Notes: generated from the sequence alone by a model not told the origin. Numbered from the stretch's first letter, positions 8,330 through 17,940 are shown. The stretch: DNA of 64,000 bases from Soonwooa sp. (GCF_030151385.1 NZ_JASLDS010000073.1:124001-188000); one strand, 5' to 3'. Made by a program: numbers and translations.

Positions 8330-8450
8330 GGGCGCACATTTCCGTCGGAATTTATACTGAGCGAAGTCGAAGTATCTCCCTCTCTTTTGCTCGGCAAAGC
8401 CTCTCGCAAAAGGAGTTCCGACAACGCCGGGGCGCAATCCCATAAAGTTG
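8330..8450. repeat. GC-rich intergenic element after the Sua5/TsaC gene
   Basis: About 120 bp with clearly higher GC than the surroundings begins 18 bp after the stop. It contains small inverted pairs (CTTTTGC/GCAAAAG around 8378-8405; TCGGAA/TTCCGA at its flanks) and GGGCGC at both ends. An open frame crosses it on the minus strand (8323-8520), but its composition argues against a gene. It resembles an interspersed repeat. The rest of 8313-8691 is AT-rich and holds the yaaA promoter region (a candidate TACTTTTG near 8590). Confidence 0.5.
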
Positions 8451-8691
8451 AAGTATCTATGATAGATTTTAGTTTTGCAACTAACAATAATAAAGTATTG
8501 AGACCTTTTTTAAAATTCAATTAAGTATAAAAGTTACGAGATTATTAATTCTTAAGCGCAAATTCAAACTTGCATTTTGTTCTTATTTGTACTTTTGAAA
8601 AATCTACATTTAGAATTTCTTTTGTGACTTTTGTGGCTAATTTGTTTTAAACCCAAACTAAAAATTAGTTTATTAAAAACTTAACAAAATT

Positions 8692-9453
8692 ATGAAAATA
8701 CTAAGCTCACCAGCCAAATTGATGAACATTGAAAATCACACGAATTTACTGCGTTCGACAACGCCAAAATTCATCAAAGAAGCTGAAGAAATACAGTCTT
8801 ACCTCAAACATAAAGACCCAAAATATCTGTCAGATCTTATGGAGATTTCTCCAAAGTTGGCACACGAGAATTGGGAACGAAACCAAAACTGGAAAGCCAA
8901 TCCAAAACCAAAAGAATCTGCGCCAGCAATGTTTGCTTTTGTGGGCGAGGTTTACAGAGGTTTGGATGCGAAAACTCTGGACAGAACTGCAGTAGATTAT
9001 TTGCAAAAAAATTACAGAATGTTATCTGGACTTTATGGTTTGCTAAAACCGTCTGACCGAATTATGTTATATCGACTAGAAATGGGACGTCCATTTGCGT
9101 TTGACAAAAACAAAAATCTTTACGATTTCTGGACAGAGCGTGTGACGGAGCAACTTAACTCAGAATTGAAAGCAAAAGACTTGGTTCTTAATTTAGCCAG
9201 CAACGAATATGTAAAAGTTATCGATCGCAAAAAAATAAATGCACCAATGATTGATTTTGAATTCCGACAAATACAACCTGATGGAAAGCTAAAGACGATT
9301 GTTGTCTATACCAAACATGCAAGAGGTTTGATGATTCGTTTTTGTGCCGAAACCAATGCGAAAACACTTAACGATGTTAAAGCATTTAATTACGAAAATT
9401 ATTTGATTGACGAAAAGCTTTCGACTGAGACCAATCTTGTTTTCACAAGATAG
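8692..9453 (+). CDS. yaaA: Peroxide stress protein YaaA
   Basis: 253 codons, standard length for the YaaA (DUF328/UPF0246) family. The start MKILSSPAK and the block YRMLSGLYGLLKPSD(R) at about residues 107-121, followed by LYRLEMG, are the family hallmarks. In E. coli YaaA lowers free intracellular iron during hydrogen peroxide stress and binds DNA. It is a cytosolic protein here too, with no signal peptide. It stands between the GC-rich element and prmC; about 100 bp separate it from prmC, so co-transcription is uncertain. Confidence 0.93.
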   Translation: MKILSSPAKLMNIENHTNLLRSTTPKFIKEAEEIQSYLKHKDPKYLSDLMEISPKLAHENWERNQNWKANPKPKESAPAMFAFVGEVYRGLDAKTLDRTAVDYLQKNYRMLSGLYGLLKPSDRIMLYRLEMGRPFAFDKNKNLYDFWTERVTEQLNSELKAKDLVLNLASNEYVKVIDRKKINAPMIDFEFRQIQPDGKLKTIVVYTKHARGLMIRFCAETNAKTLNDVKAFNYENYLIDEKLSTETNLVFTR

Positions 9454-9483
9454 TTTTAAGTCAAAGAATTCAAATTTAAAATA

Positions 9484-9521
9484 CTTCTCGATACGCTGCG
9501 CTACTCGAAGTGACTAAGCGT
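9484..9521. repeat. Short REP-like sequence between yaaA and prmC
   Basis: The stretch around CTCGATACGCTGCGCTACTCGA is GC-richer than its surroundings and partly palindromic (CTCGA/TCGA(G) ends). It is the type of short intergenic repeat common in flavobacterial genomes. Only one copy is seen in this window, so the repeat assignment is inference. Confidence 0.4.
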
Positions 9522-9552
9522 CAATCAAAAATCTTAAATCAAAAGTATCAAA

Positions 9553-10407
9553 TTGACCATTTCAGACCTTAAAAAACGTTTTCAAAATGAACTTTCAGAA
9601 TTGTATTCAACTTCCGAAAGCATCAGCTTGTTTTATATTTTCACGGATAAAATCTTTGGTTTTACAAGACACCAACTTCGAAAATTTGAAAACCAAGAAG
9701 TCCTAAAAGCTGATCAAGAAACTTTTGAAACAATTTTAAATGATTTAAAATCTGGCAAACCTTATCAACAGATTACAGGTGAAGCAGATTTTTACGGAAA
9801 AATATTTAAGGTTAATGAACATGTTTTAATTCCGCGTCCTGAAACAGAAGAACTTTTGGAAATGGCTTCACACTATATCAAAGAATTCCAGAAAGAAAAC
9901 AGAATTGAAAATTTAAAAATTCTTGATATTGGAACTGGAAGTGGTATTATCCCAATCATCTTGAAACATCATTTTCCAGAAGCCGAAGTTCACGCCTTGG
10001 ATGTTTCCAAAGAAGCGCTGAGTGTAGCTAAAGAAAATGCGACTTTACATCAAGTTGAAATTCAGTTTTATCAAAAAGATATTCTTAACGAAAACCCAGA
10101 GGATGTTTATGACATTATCATCAGCAATCCTCCTTATATCGGCATTGACGAGAATATTAACATCGAGGATTCTGTAAAATCGTTCGAACCAAATTTGGCT
10201 TTATTTTCACCGACGGAAGATGCGTTGATATTTTATAAAAGAATCGCTGAACTTGGGAAATCTCACTTAAATGAAAAAGGATTAATTTTCCTAGAAATCA
10301 ACCAAAAATATGGTCCCGAAACTTTAGAATTATATAAAGATTTTGAAATTTCAAAACTTATAAAAGATCTCTCTGATAATGACAGAATGATCTATGTGAA
10401 AAAATAA
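9553..10407 (+). CDS. prmC: Peptide chain release factor N5-glutamine methyltransferase
   Basis: 284 codons from a TTG start at 9553; the first residues (TISDLKKRFQNEL) align with usual PrmC N-termini and no ATG is available nearby. An N-terminal helical domain (about 1-75) is followed by a Rossmann methyltransferase with the SAM loop DIGTGSGIIP (125-134) and the catalytic NPPY at 192-195. PrmC methylates the glutamine of the GGQ motif in release factors 1 and 2. A strong hairpin terminator follows the stop. Confidence 0.95.
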   Translation: MTISDLKKRFQNELSELYSTSESISLFYIFTDKIFGFTRHQLRKFENQEVLKADQETFETILNDLKSGKPYQQITGEADFYGKIFKVNEHVLIPRPETEELLEMASHYIKEFQKENRIENLKILDIGTGSGIIPIILKHHFPEAEVHALDVSKEALSVAKENATLHQVEIQFYQKDILNENPEDVYDIIISNPPYIGIDENINIEDSVKSFEPNLALFSPTEDALIFYKRIAELGKSHLNEKGLIFLEINQKYGPETLELYKDFEISKLIKDLSDNDRMIYVKK

Positions 10408-10440
10408 AGCGAACCAAAATAGTTCGCTTTTCTTATTTTT
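10406..10440 (+). terminator. Terminator after prmC
   Basis: A 9-bp stem (AAAGCGAAC/GTTCGCTTT, 10406-10430) begins at the stop codon and is followed by a T-rich tail. It also lies at the 3' end of the convergent Fe-S gene. Confidence 0.85.
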
Positions 10441-10665
10441 TTATTTAGAATTATCTTCGATAACATATCCTAAAGCTCCTGACGGACAAGCATTAATTTG
10501 TGAAACCAATTGCTCCTGTGTCGCCATTTCTGGCTTAATCCAAGGTTTTGCTTTGGGATTATAAACTTTGGGAAGCGACTTAACACAAATGCCAGCATGC
10601 TTACACTTTTCGGGTGTCCACAGGACTGTAATATCTCTATTGTCGGTATATCTTTTAGTTTCCAT
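10441..10665 (-). CDS. Small (4Fe-4S)-binding protein (Fer4_19-like)
   Basis: 74 codons. The sequence has CKHAGICVKSLP (residues 21-32) and CPSGAL (60-65), the spaced cysteines of the divergent mono-cluster ferredoxin family (Fer4_19). Only about four cysteines are available, enough for one cluster. It probably acts as a small electron carrier or cluster protein in the cytosol; the partner is unknown. It lies 24 bp behind the rhomboid gene on the same strand and may be the last gene of the parE operon. Confidence 0.8.
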   Translation of the reverse strand: METKRYTDNRDITVLWTPEKCKHAGICVKSLPKVYNPKAKPWIKPEMATQEQLVSQINACPSGALGYVIEDNSK

Positions 10666-10689
10666 ATTGTTTGTATTTATTACTTAAAG

Positions 10690-11346
10690 TTAACCAATTT
10701 TTTTCTTTGTAAAAATTTGATAAGCTAAATAAATTAATGGCAAAGACATAATACCCAAATACATTGCGTTTTTAATTACCAAATCCAAATGGAACACCAC
10801 TGCATACAACAATCCAAATGCTGCACCACCCAAATGCGCGGCGTGACCTAGATTGTCCCATTGTTTTGGATTAAGCATCATATACACCGAATACGCGAAA
10901 TACAACGCACCAAAAATATAACCAGGAATTGGCAATGGAATAAACATGATGCCGATGCCGATTTGTGGATAGGCTGCAATTGCAGCAAACAAAACGCCCG
11001 AAACACCACCACTAGCGCCAATCGCTGAATAATAACTTTGATGTTTATAAATATAAAGACTGAATAAATTCCCCAACAATATCGAACCAAAATACACAAT
11101 CAAAAATCCAATTTCTCCAAACGCCGACATCACGATTGGTGCGAAGAAATATAGCGTGAACATGTTAAAAAACAAGTGCATAAAGTCGCCATGCAAAAAG
11201 CCAGCAGACAATAATCTTATGTATTCTTTTCGAGATTGGACAGCGCCAACATTGAATTTATACTTTTCAAAAAAAGCTTGATTCTGAAATCCGTAGATAC
11301 TGATTCCACAAGTTACAACGATGACAAATAGTAGGATTGGTGGCAT
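10690..11346 (-). CDS. Rhomboid family intramembrane serine protease
   Basis: 218 codons, about six membrane helices. The motif MHLFFN (H57...N61) in helix 2, the GASG nucleophile motif (S112) and the AHLGG histidine (H171) give the Ser-His dyad and oxyanion residues of rhomboids. It cleaves membrane proteins within or near their transmembrane segments; the substrate here is unknown. Its ATG overlaps the parC stop by one base (TAATG), so it is translated from the topoisomerase operon. Confidence 0.93.
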   Translation of the reverse strand: MPPILLFVIVVTCGISIYGFQNQAFFEKYKFNVGAVQSRKEYIRLLSAGFLHGDFMHLFFNMFTLYFFAPIVMSAFGEIGFLIVYFGSILLGNLFSLYIYKHQSYYSAIGASGGVSGVLFAAIAAYPQIGIGIMFIPLPIPGYIFGALYFAYSVYMMLNPKQWDNLGHAAHLGGAAFGLLYAVVFHLDLVIKNAMYLGIMSLPLIYLAYQIFTKKKIG

Positions 11347-13955
11347 TATTCTTCGTTTTCTGGTTCTGATTCTTGATCTGTCTCTGGTTCATCAAAAAGG
11401 TCACCAATTGTTCCGCCCTCATCAAACTCCGCCGAATTGGCAGTAACATCAAACTCCTCTTCTACTTCTGGCTCCTCAACAGGCTCCGGAATAATGATAT
11501 TAATATTTTTGACTTTATCTTTTATAAACTGGTTGCCCATCGCTTTGATACCTTTAACGGTGATAAATTCGTCAAGGTTAATGCTTTCGGACTCTTTTTC
11601 TTTTCCAGATTTATCTTTAGCAAAATTAACTTCTGCAATGCAACCATCATTAGTCCCAACAAATTCTATAAAAGATTTTGCATGTTCCGATGGCATAAAG
11701 GTTTGGACACTTGGCGTATTTTCGAACAAGAAACGCTTGATGAAGTAAATTGCTTTTTCGCCATCAAAATAAATACAGGTCACCGCTTGCTCTGGTTTCC
11801 ACTTTTCTAAAATTAAATATTCGTCATCAAAACGATTACTCAAATCAAAGGACACCAACTTGGCTTCACCTTGCGTATTGATTGTTAAAATTTTGTCTTC
11901 ACCTTTAAAGCTGCCCAACAAGCTTCCGCGTCCGTCTGCATTGAGTCGACGCACACTTTCGTCAAACCAAATCTTTCTCGGTGCCAAAGTGGAAACACCT
12001 TCTTCTTTTAGGTCCACTTTTTTAACAGCATATTTAGTTACGAGATTTCCGCGAGAGTCACGACCTTTAATCGCTAATTCGGAAAAATCAACTTCAATTC
12101 TATTTTTTCTAATACGCGCATTTGGTTTTAACAATACCGAAACAACTTCTGCTTCGCCATTAGGATTCGCTGAAAAGTACAAGACTTCAGAACCTCTTTT
12201 GTCCGACGCCAATTTGTAATCATTCGCTCTGATAACACCAGTCACCGCGAAACGCTTCATATAATATGGACCTTCTTTACCTTCGCGGTAAATCATATTA
12301 TACACGGTACGTTTGTCGTTCTTTTTCCAAATGCCAACATGCAAGATATTCTTACCAACAAAAGTTTTACTTTCAACTTTGGTAACTTGCATTCCACCAT
12401 CTTTTCGGAAAGTGATAATATCGTCAATATCCGAGCAATCGAAGACATATTCGTCTTTCTTTAAAGAAGTTCCAATGAAACCTTCTTCACGATTAACATA
12501 GAATTTTTCGTTAGCGACTGCCACTTTGGTCGCATCAATTGTATCAAAAACTCTAAGCTCTGTACGACGCTCTTTGTTCTTACCAAACTTCTTTTGAATG
12601 TTGGTAAAATAGTCAATCGCATAAGCGACAAGATTTGCAAGATGATGTTTAACTTGTTCGATTTTACCTTCTAATGCAGCAATATTTTCTAAAGCTTTGT
12701 CCTGATCATAACGCGAAATTCTCATGAAAGGTAATTCGGTCAATCGGATAATATCATCTGTCGTTACAGCACGCATCAGATGTTTGGTAAAAGGCTCTAA
12801 AGCTTTATCAATCGCAGCATAAACTTCCTCTTTAGAAGTTTTATTTTTGATCTCTTGATAAATTTCGTTCTCGATGAAGATTTTTTCAAGTGAAGCGAAA
12901 TGCCATTTTTCCTCTAACTCACCAAGTTCAATTTCTAATTCTAGTTTTAATAGAGAAACCGTATGATCGGTATTTCTTCTAAGGATTTCCGAAACCGATA
13001 AGAACATTGGCTTGTCTCCAACAATAACGCAGGCATTCGGAGAAATCGCAACTTCACAATCTGTGAAAGCATACAAGGCATCAATCATCTTATCAGGCGA
13101 AACATCATTCGTCAAATGAATGATAATCTCTACCTTATCCGATGTATTGTCTTCAATTTTTTTAATTTTAATCTTACCTCTTTCGTTGGCTTTGATGATG
13201 CTATCAATCAAATCACCCGTATTTTTAGAAAAAGGAAGCTCTGTTATGCAAAGCGTGTTTTTATCCTTTTGGATAATTCTGGCTCTAGCACGAAGTTTTC
13301 CGCCACGATGTCCATCATTATAATTGCTAACATCCAACATTCCACCAGTTAAGAAATCTGGAAAAACATCAAACTTTTTACCTTTAAGATAAGCAACAGA
13401 AGCATTAATCAACTCGTTAAAATTGTGTGGCATAATCTTCGTCGAAAGACCAACACCAATACCTTCAGCACCTTGCGCCAGCAACATCGGAAACTTAACA
13501 GGCAAATCAATCGGTTCGTTATTACGACCGTCATAAGACTTTACCCAATCCGTTGTTTTGGGATTAAAGACAACTTCTAGCGCAAAAGGCGTCAAACGCG
13601 CTTCGATATAACGCGCAGCTGCGGCAGAATCTCCTGTAAAGATATTTCCCCAGTTACCTTGCGTATCAATTAGCAATTCTTTTTGACCAATTTGTACCAT
13701 CGCATCTGTAATCGAAGCATCACCATGTGGATGGTACTTCATCGTATTACCAACAATGTTTGCAACTTTATTGTAACGACCGTCTTCTAGCTCTCGCATC
13801 GAATGCAGAATACGTCTTTGCACCGGCTTGAAACCATCAAAAACTGATGGAATTGCACGATCCAAAATTACATAAGATGCATAATCTAAAAACCAATCTT
13901 TATATAATCCCGAAACTTTCTTCAGGCCTTCTTCTTGAAAATTATTCTCTTCCAT
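11346..13955 (-). CDS. parC: DNA topoisomerase IV subunit A
   Basis: 869 codons. The DNA-breakage domain has KYHPHGDASITDAMV (73-87) and the catalytic tyrosine in AAARYIEARLT (Y116). The C-terminal beta-pinwheel has no GyrA box (QRRGGKG-like), which, with the parE-like partner upstream, identifies topoisomerase IV rather than gyrase. The tail is very acidic (about 815-869). The holoenzyme decatenates daughter chromosomes. At the position of E. coli ParC Ser80 this protein has alanine, and Asp84 replaces Glu84; these are quinolone-contact positions. It is coupled by TAATG overlaps to the small membrane protein upstream and the rhomboid gene downstream. Confidence 0.94.
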   Translation of the reverse strand: MEENNFQEEGLKKVSGLYKDWFLDYASYVILDRAIPSVFDGFKPVQRRILHSMRELEDGRYNKVANIVGNTMKYHPHGDASITDAMVQIGQKELLIDTQGNWGNIFTGDSAAAARYIEARLTPFALEVVFNPKTTDWVKSYDGRNNEPIDLPVKFPMLLAQGAEGIGVGLSTKIMPHNFNELINASVAYLKGKKFDVFPDFLTGGMLDVSNYNDGHRGGKLRARARIIQKDKNTLCITELPFSKNTGDLIDSIIKANERGKIKIKKIEDNTSDKVEIIIHLTNDVSPDKMIDALYAFTDCEVAISPNACVIVGDKPMFLSVSEILRRNTDHTVSLLKLELEIELGELEEKWHFASLEKIFIENEIYQEIKNKTSKEEVYAAIDKALEPFTKHLMRAVTTDDIIRLTELPFMRISRYDQDKALENIAALEGKIEQVKHHLANLVAYAIDYFTNIQKKFGKNKERRTELRVFDTIDATKVAVANEKFYVNREEGFIGTSLKKDEYVFDCSDIDDIITFRKDGGMQVTKVESKTFVGKNILHVGIWKKNDKRTVYNMIYREGKEGPYYMKRFAVTGVIRANDYKLASDKRGSEVLYFSANPNGEAEVVSVLLKPNARIRKNRIEVDFSELAIKGRDSRGNLVTKYAVKKVDLKEEGVSTLAPRKIWFDESVRRLNADGRGSLLGSFKGEDKILTINTQGEAKLVSFDLSNRFDDEYLILEKWKPEQAVTCIYFDGEKAIYFIKRFLFENTPSVQTFMPSEHAKSFIEFVGTNDGCIAEVNFAKDKSGKEKESESINLDEFITVKGIKAMGNQFIKDKVKNINIIIPEPVEEPEVEEEFDVTANSAEFDEGGTIGDLFDEPETDQESEPENEE

Positions 13956-14446
13956 TATACTGTTTCGGTAACCAATTGGCTTTCTTTATTTGCATTTAAA
14001 ACTTTTCTCAATGATAGTTTTAAATCTTTAACTTCTTTATTGCTTAGGTAAGAAATATCGTATTTGAGCATCAAATGATTATTCTTTTTACTGTGAAGTG
14101 TTATTACTATTTTTTTTACAAAATAGAAATTGGCAACTTCAAAATTTTTAAGTTTATATTTTGGAAACTCATCTTTTTTAGGATTCTTAAACATTGGGAT
14201 CGTACTGTAATTGTTAAAAGTCAATGTTTCGCCATCACTATCATACTCAAAAACTTGCTTTCCACGAACTAAATACAAAATGATGAGAACTGCAGGAATA
14301 ATCAGAAAAAAAATACTTTCCCAACCGAGGAAATCAATTTTGTATCGCTCAACCAAAAACATAATTACCCCAAAAACAGTAGCCATCAGAATCATTGTCT
14401 GCAGAAAACTAAAAAAAGGAATCTTTTTCTTATTACTTAATCTCAT
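13955..14446 (-). CDS. Hypothetical membrane protein between parE and parC
   Basis: 163 codons from ATG 14446 (MRLSNKKK); an in-frame ATG at 14455 would add three residues. There are two hydrophobic helices at about residues 12-32 and 40-60, then a soluble domain of about 100 residues rich in lysine and aromatic residues. The layout resembles small membrane-anchored PH-like proteins, but I do not recognise a family. It starts 23 bp after parE and its stop overlaps the parC ATG (TAATG), so it is a fixed member of the operon. Confidence 0.75.
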   Translation of the reverse strand: MRLSNKKKIPFFSFLQTMILMATVFGVIMFLVERYKIDFLGWESIFFLIIPAVLIILYLVRGKQVFEYDSDGETLTFNNYSTIPMFKNPKKDEFPKYKLKNFEVANFYFVKKIVITLHSKKNNHLMLKYDISYLSNKEVKDLKLSLRKVLNANKESQLVTETV

Positions 14447-14469
14447 GATAAACAAAGACTTGTTAAACT

Positions 14470-16329
14470 TTACTTTTGGTCAATATCATCATTTTCGACA
14501 ACAAGATTATCTAAAATAAACAATTGTCTTTCTGGCGTATTTTTCCCCATGTAGAATTCTAAAAGCTGATCAATAGTTTGATCTTTTCCTAAAACCACAG
14601 GCTCTAACCTAATATCTTTTCCGATAAAATGCTTAAACTCGTCTGGCGAAATCTCTCCCAAACCTTTGAATCGCGTAATCTCAGGATTTTTACCTAACTC
14701 ATTAAGAGCTTTAATACGTTCTTCTTCTGAATAGCAATATCTCGTTTCTTTTTTATTTCTTACCCTAAACAAAGGTGTTTGCAAAATAAAAAGGTGTCCA
14801 TTTTTGATAACATCTGGGAAGAATTGCAAGAAGAATGTAATCATCAATAATCTGATGTGCATCCCATCGACATCGGCATCGGTTGCGATAATCACATGAT
14901 TATAACGCAAATCCTCCATGCTTTCTTCAATGTTAAGCGCAGCTTGTAACAAGTTGAATTCTTCGTTTTCGTAAACAATTTTCTTTGTTAAACCATAGGT
15001 ATTCAATGGTTTACCTTTTAAAGAAAAAACAGCTTGTGTTTCCACATCGCGAGACTTTGTAATCGATCCCGAAGCCGAATCTCCCTCGGTTATGAAGATC
15101 ATCGTTTCCGACTTTCGAGCTGCCTTTTGGTCATTATAATGATGACGACAGTCCCTCAGTTTTTTATTATGAAGTGATACTTTTTTAGCACGTTCTCTTG
15201 CCAATTTCTGAATTCCAGAAAGCTCTTTTCTTTCACGTTCAGAAATTAAAATTTTGCGCAAAATAGCTTCCGCAATTTCAGGATTTTTGTGAAGGAAATT
15301 ATCTAACTTATTCTTTAGAAAATCCATCACAAACGTACGAACCGTCGTTTTGCCAGGTTCCATCTCGTTAGATCCTAACTTAGTTTTGGTCTGCGACTCA
15401 AAAACAGGTTCGATAACTTTAACCGAAACTGCTGCAATAATAGACTTTCTAATATCTGCAGCTTCAAAATTTTTATTATAAAAATCTCGAATGGTTTTAA
15501 CATAAGCTTCTCGAAAAGCATTAAGGTGCGTACCACCTTGTGTTGTATTTTGACCATTCACAAAAGAAAAATAAGTTTCCGTTTGCGACTTGTCAGAATG
15601 CGTGATTGCCACTTCAATATCTTCATCTTTAAGGTGGATAATTGGATAAAGAATATCACCTTCCAATTCCTCTTCCAAAAGATCACGAAGTCCATTTTCA
15701 GAGAAAAAAGTTTCACCATTAAAGATAATTTTTAGACCTGGATTCAGATAAACATAATTACGAAGCATACGCTCGATATAGTCTTTTCTGAATTTATAAT
15801 TAACAAAAATATCCATGTCTGGCGTAAAGCTAATCTCCGTACCATTGCGGTCAGAGGACTCTACTTCAGCAAATTCTTCCGTGATAACACCACGAGAAAA
15901 TTCCGCCATTTTCATTTTTCCTTCACGCACGGACTTCACTCGGAAATAATCCGAAAGTGCGTTAACAGCTTTGGTACCAACACCGTTAAGTCCTACCGAT
16001 TTTTTGAAGGCTTTGCTATCATACTTACCACCAGTATTCATTTTAGAAACTGCATCAACCATCTTTCCCAGCGGAATACCACGTCCAAAATCTCGGATTA
16101 CGACTTTCTTTTCGTCAATCTTAATTTCGATACGTTTACCAGCTTTCATGACAAATTCGTCAATCGAGTTGTCGATAATCTCTTTCAGTAAAATATAAAT
16201 ACCATCATCCGCCGAAGATCCGTCTCCCAACTTTCCGATGTACATCCCAGGACGCAGTCGAATGTGCTCTTGCCAATCGAGGGTTCTGATATTATCTTCG
16301 GAATAATTAACTGTGTTATTTTCTACCAT
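14470..16329 (-). CDS. parE: DNA topoisomerase IV subunit B
   Basis: 619 codons, shorter than a typical gyrase B and matching ParE. The GHKL ATPase domain shows RPGMYIG (27-33), EIIDNSIDEF and the GVGTKAVNALS loop. The TOPRIM domain has FITEGDSASGSI and DADVDGMHIR. It hydrolyses ATP and with ParC forms topoisomerase IV. It is the first gene of the operon parE - membrane protein - parC - rhomboid. A minus-strand TATTTTTG at 16395-16388 is a candidate -7 box, with TTTC rather than TTTG 19 bp further up. Confidence 0.94.
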   Translation of the reverse strand: MVENNTVNYSEDNIRTLDWQEHIRLRPGMYIGKLGDGSSADDGIYILLKEIIDNSIDEFVMKAGKRIEIKIDEKKVVIRDFGRGIPLGKMVDAVSKMNTGGKYDSKAFKKSVGLNGVGTKAVNALSDYFRVKSVREGKMKMAEFSRGVITEEFAEVESSDRNGTEISFTPDMDIFVNYKFRKDYIERMLRNYVYLNPGLKIIFNGETFFSENGLRDLLEEELEGDILYPIIHLKDEDIEVAITHSDKSQTETYFSFVNGQNTTQGGTHLNAFREAYVKTIRDFYNKNFEAADIRKSIIAAVSVKVIEPVFESQTKTKLGSNEMEPGKTTVRTFVMDFLKNKLDNFLHKNPEIAEAILRKILISERERKELSGIQKLARERAKKVSLHNKKLRDCRHHYNDQKAARKSETMIFITEGDSASGSITKSRDVETQAVFSLKGKPLNTYGLTKKIVYENEEFNLLQAALNIEESMEDLRYNHVIIATDADVDGMHIRLLMITFFLQFFPDVIKNGHLFILQTPLFRVRNKKETRYCYSEEERIKALNELGKNPEITRFKGLGEISPDEFKHFIGKDIRLEPVVLGKDQTIDQLLEFYMGKNTPERQLFILDNLVVENDDIDQK

Positions 16330-16433
16330 ATTATAAGCTCTCGCGTCACTTTTAGTGTAAATTTCTAAAAACTTTTGACACTATTTACAAAAATAAAGAT
16401 TAAGTTTTACAATTGAAAATTATTGTTAAAAAA

Positions 16434-17897
16434 TCATAATAAAGGTGAGAACAAACGCGCCAAATGTTCGAAGAAAGTTTTTAGTTTTGGACGCAATTTC
16501 CAGTCTTTAAGAAAGATTTCTTTAGAATGTGTTAAATCATCATAATAACTTGCAGTTAACTTTTCTGTAATCAGCTTATCATAAACCATTGTATTAACTT
16601 CAAAGTTAAGCTCTTGACTGCGAATGTCCATATTTGCTGTACCAATAATTGACAAATCATCATCGATCACAATTGTTTTTGCATGGACAAATCCTTTTTC
16701 GTAAAAATAAATTTTGACACCAGACTCCAACAATTCTTCATAATAAGAATAAGCTGCGGCATTTACCAACTTGGAATCGCCTTTTGCAGGAACTAACAAT
16801 CTAACATCGATACCAGATTGCGCCATTTGTTTAATCGCTTGTAAAACTGCTTCAACTGGAATAAAATAAGGCGTGGTAATGTAAATCCTTTTTGTAGCCG
16901 AATATATCGCAGAAACCGTAGACATCATAATCGCAGGTTTGGTATCTGGACCACTCGCCGCAACTTGTACAATTTGTTCACCATCAAAATCTGAGTAGTT
17001 AAAATACGAAGCATCAATTTTTGGTAACTTCTGCGTAGAAAATATCCAATTACTCAAAAATAAAAATTGATAGTAAAAAGCTCCATTTCCTTTGATGTAA
17101 AGATGCGTATCACGCCAGAATAGCTTATCGGGCTTGTCATTGACATACTTTTGCGAAACATTAATACCTCCCGAAAATACTTCTCTCCCATCGACAATAA
17201 TAATTTTTCGGTGATCACGATAATTCACACGATTGGCAAATAGTCGAAAAGTGATTTTGTTAACTGGATATATTTCAACGCCAGCAGATTTTAATTCCTC
17301 CTTTAGCGATTTGGACAATTTACCACTTCCGAGATCATCGTAAAGCATTCTGACTACGACATTATTTTTAGCTTTTTCAATTAAGATGTTGCTTAGTTCT
17401 CGTCCAATATAATCATCTTCGAAAATATAATATTCAAGATGGATATGATGTCTGGCAGATTTTAGAACTTCAAAAACTTTAGGGAATTTTTCTTCGCCAT
17501 TTATCAACAATTCAACTTTATTGCTTTCTGTTAAAGGCGATTGTGTCCCATGAAACAAAAATGAAAATGTCGAAAAATATTTTTGTAATTCCTTTTGATG
17601 TGATTCTAAAACTTTGTCATGCGCTCTAGCAACAAAATGCTGAATTTCATTATAAACTTTCTCATTTCGTTTAATTTTAAAATGATAAAATTTATTCTTT
17701 CGATAATTAACACCAAAAAAGAAATAAATTAATATTCCCACAATTGGTAAAAATATAATCAAGAGCAGATAAGCTAAAGTTTTGCTGGTTGTTTTGGTAT
17801 CGATAATAATCTTAACCGAAAGCAAAACAATACCAATAAAATAAAGGCTTTCAAGAATATAAATCAAAATTTGATACTGTTCCAAAAAAGCTTTCAT
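16434..17897 (-). CDS. cls: Cardiolipin synthase (phospholipase D family)
   Basis: 487 codons from ATG 17897 (MKAFLEQYQ). The frame is open to 17960, but the extra 21 residues overlap the terminator region of the upstream gene, so the shorter form is preferred. Two N-terminal membrane helices (about 10-60) precede two HKD motifs, HRKIIIVDG (about 229-237) and HAKTIVIDD (about 406-414), each with the usual downstream asparagine. It condenses two phosphatidylglycerols to cardiolipin at the inner membrane. It lies downstream of the lipoprotein gene but a terminator separates them. Confidence 0.92.
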   Translation of the reverse strand: MKAFLEQYQILIYILESLYFIGIVLLSVKIIIDTKTTSKTLAYLLLIIFLPIVGILIYFFFGVNYRKNKFYHFKIKRNEKVYNEIQHFVARAHDKVLESHQKELQKYFSTFSFLFHGTQSPLTESNKVELLINGEEKFPKVFEVLKSARHHIHLEYYIFEDDYIGRELSNILIEKAKNNVVVRMLYDDLGSGKLSKSLKEELKSAGVEIYPVNKITFRLFANRVNYRDHRKIIIVDGREVFSGGINVSQKYVNDKPDKLFWRDTHLYIKGNGAFYYQFLFLSNWIFSTQKLPKIDASYFNYSDFDGEQIVQVAASGPDTKPAIMMSTVSAIYSATKRIYITTPYFIPVEAVLQAIKQMAQSGIDVRLLVPAKGDSKLVNAAAYSYYEELLESGVKIYFYEKGFVHAKTIVIDDDLSIIGTANMDIRSQELNFEVNTMVYDKLITEKLTASYYDDLTHSKEIFLKDWKLRPKLKTFFEHLARLFSPLL

Positions 17898-17940
17898 AAT
17901 CAATAATTTAAGTTTAAATTTATGAAAATTCAGTTTAGAA

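Noticed and set aside
8323..8520. 65-codon frame on the minus strand after the Sua5/TsaC gene
   Set aside because: It lies across the GC-rich element and AT-rich flank, has no recognisable domain, and its composition changes abruptly inside the frame.
12000..12500. Plus-strand frames inside parC
   Set aside because: Antisense shadows of a long conserved gene, without independent start context or homology.
11346..13955. Gyrase subunit A
   Set aside because: There is no GyrA box in the C-terminal domain, and the partner gene is the shorter ParE type.
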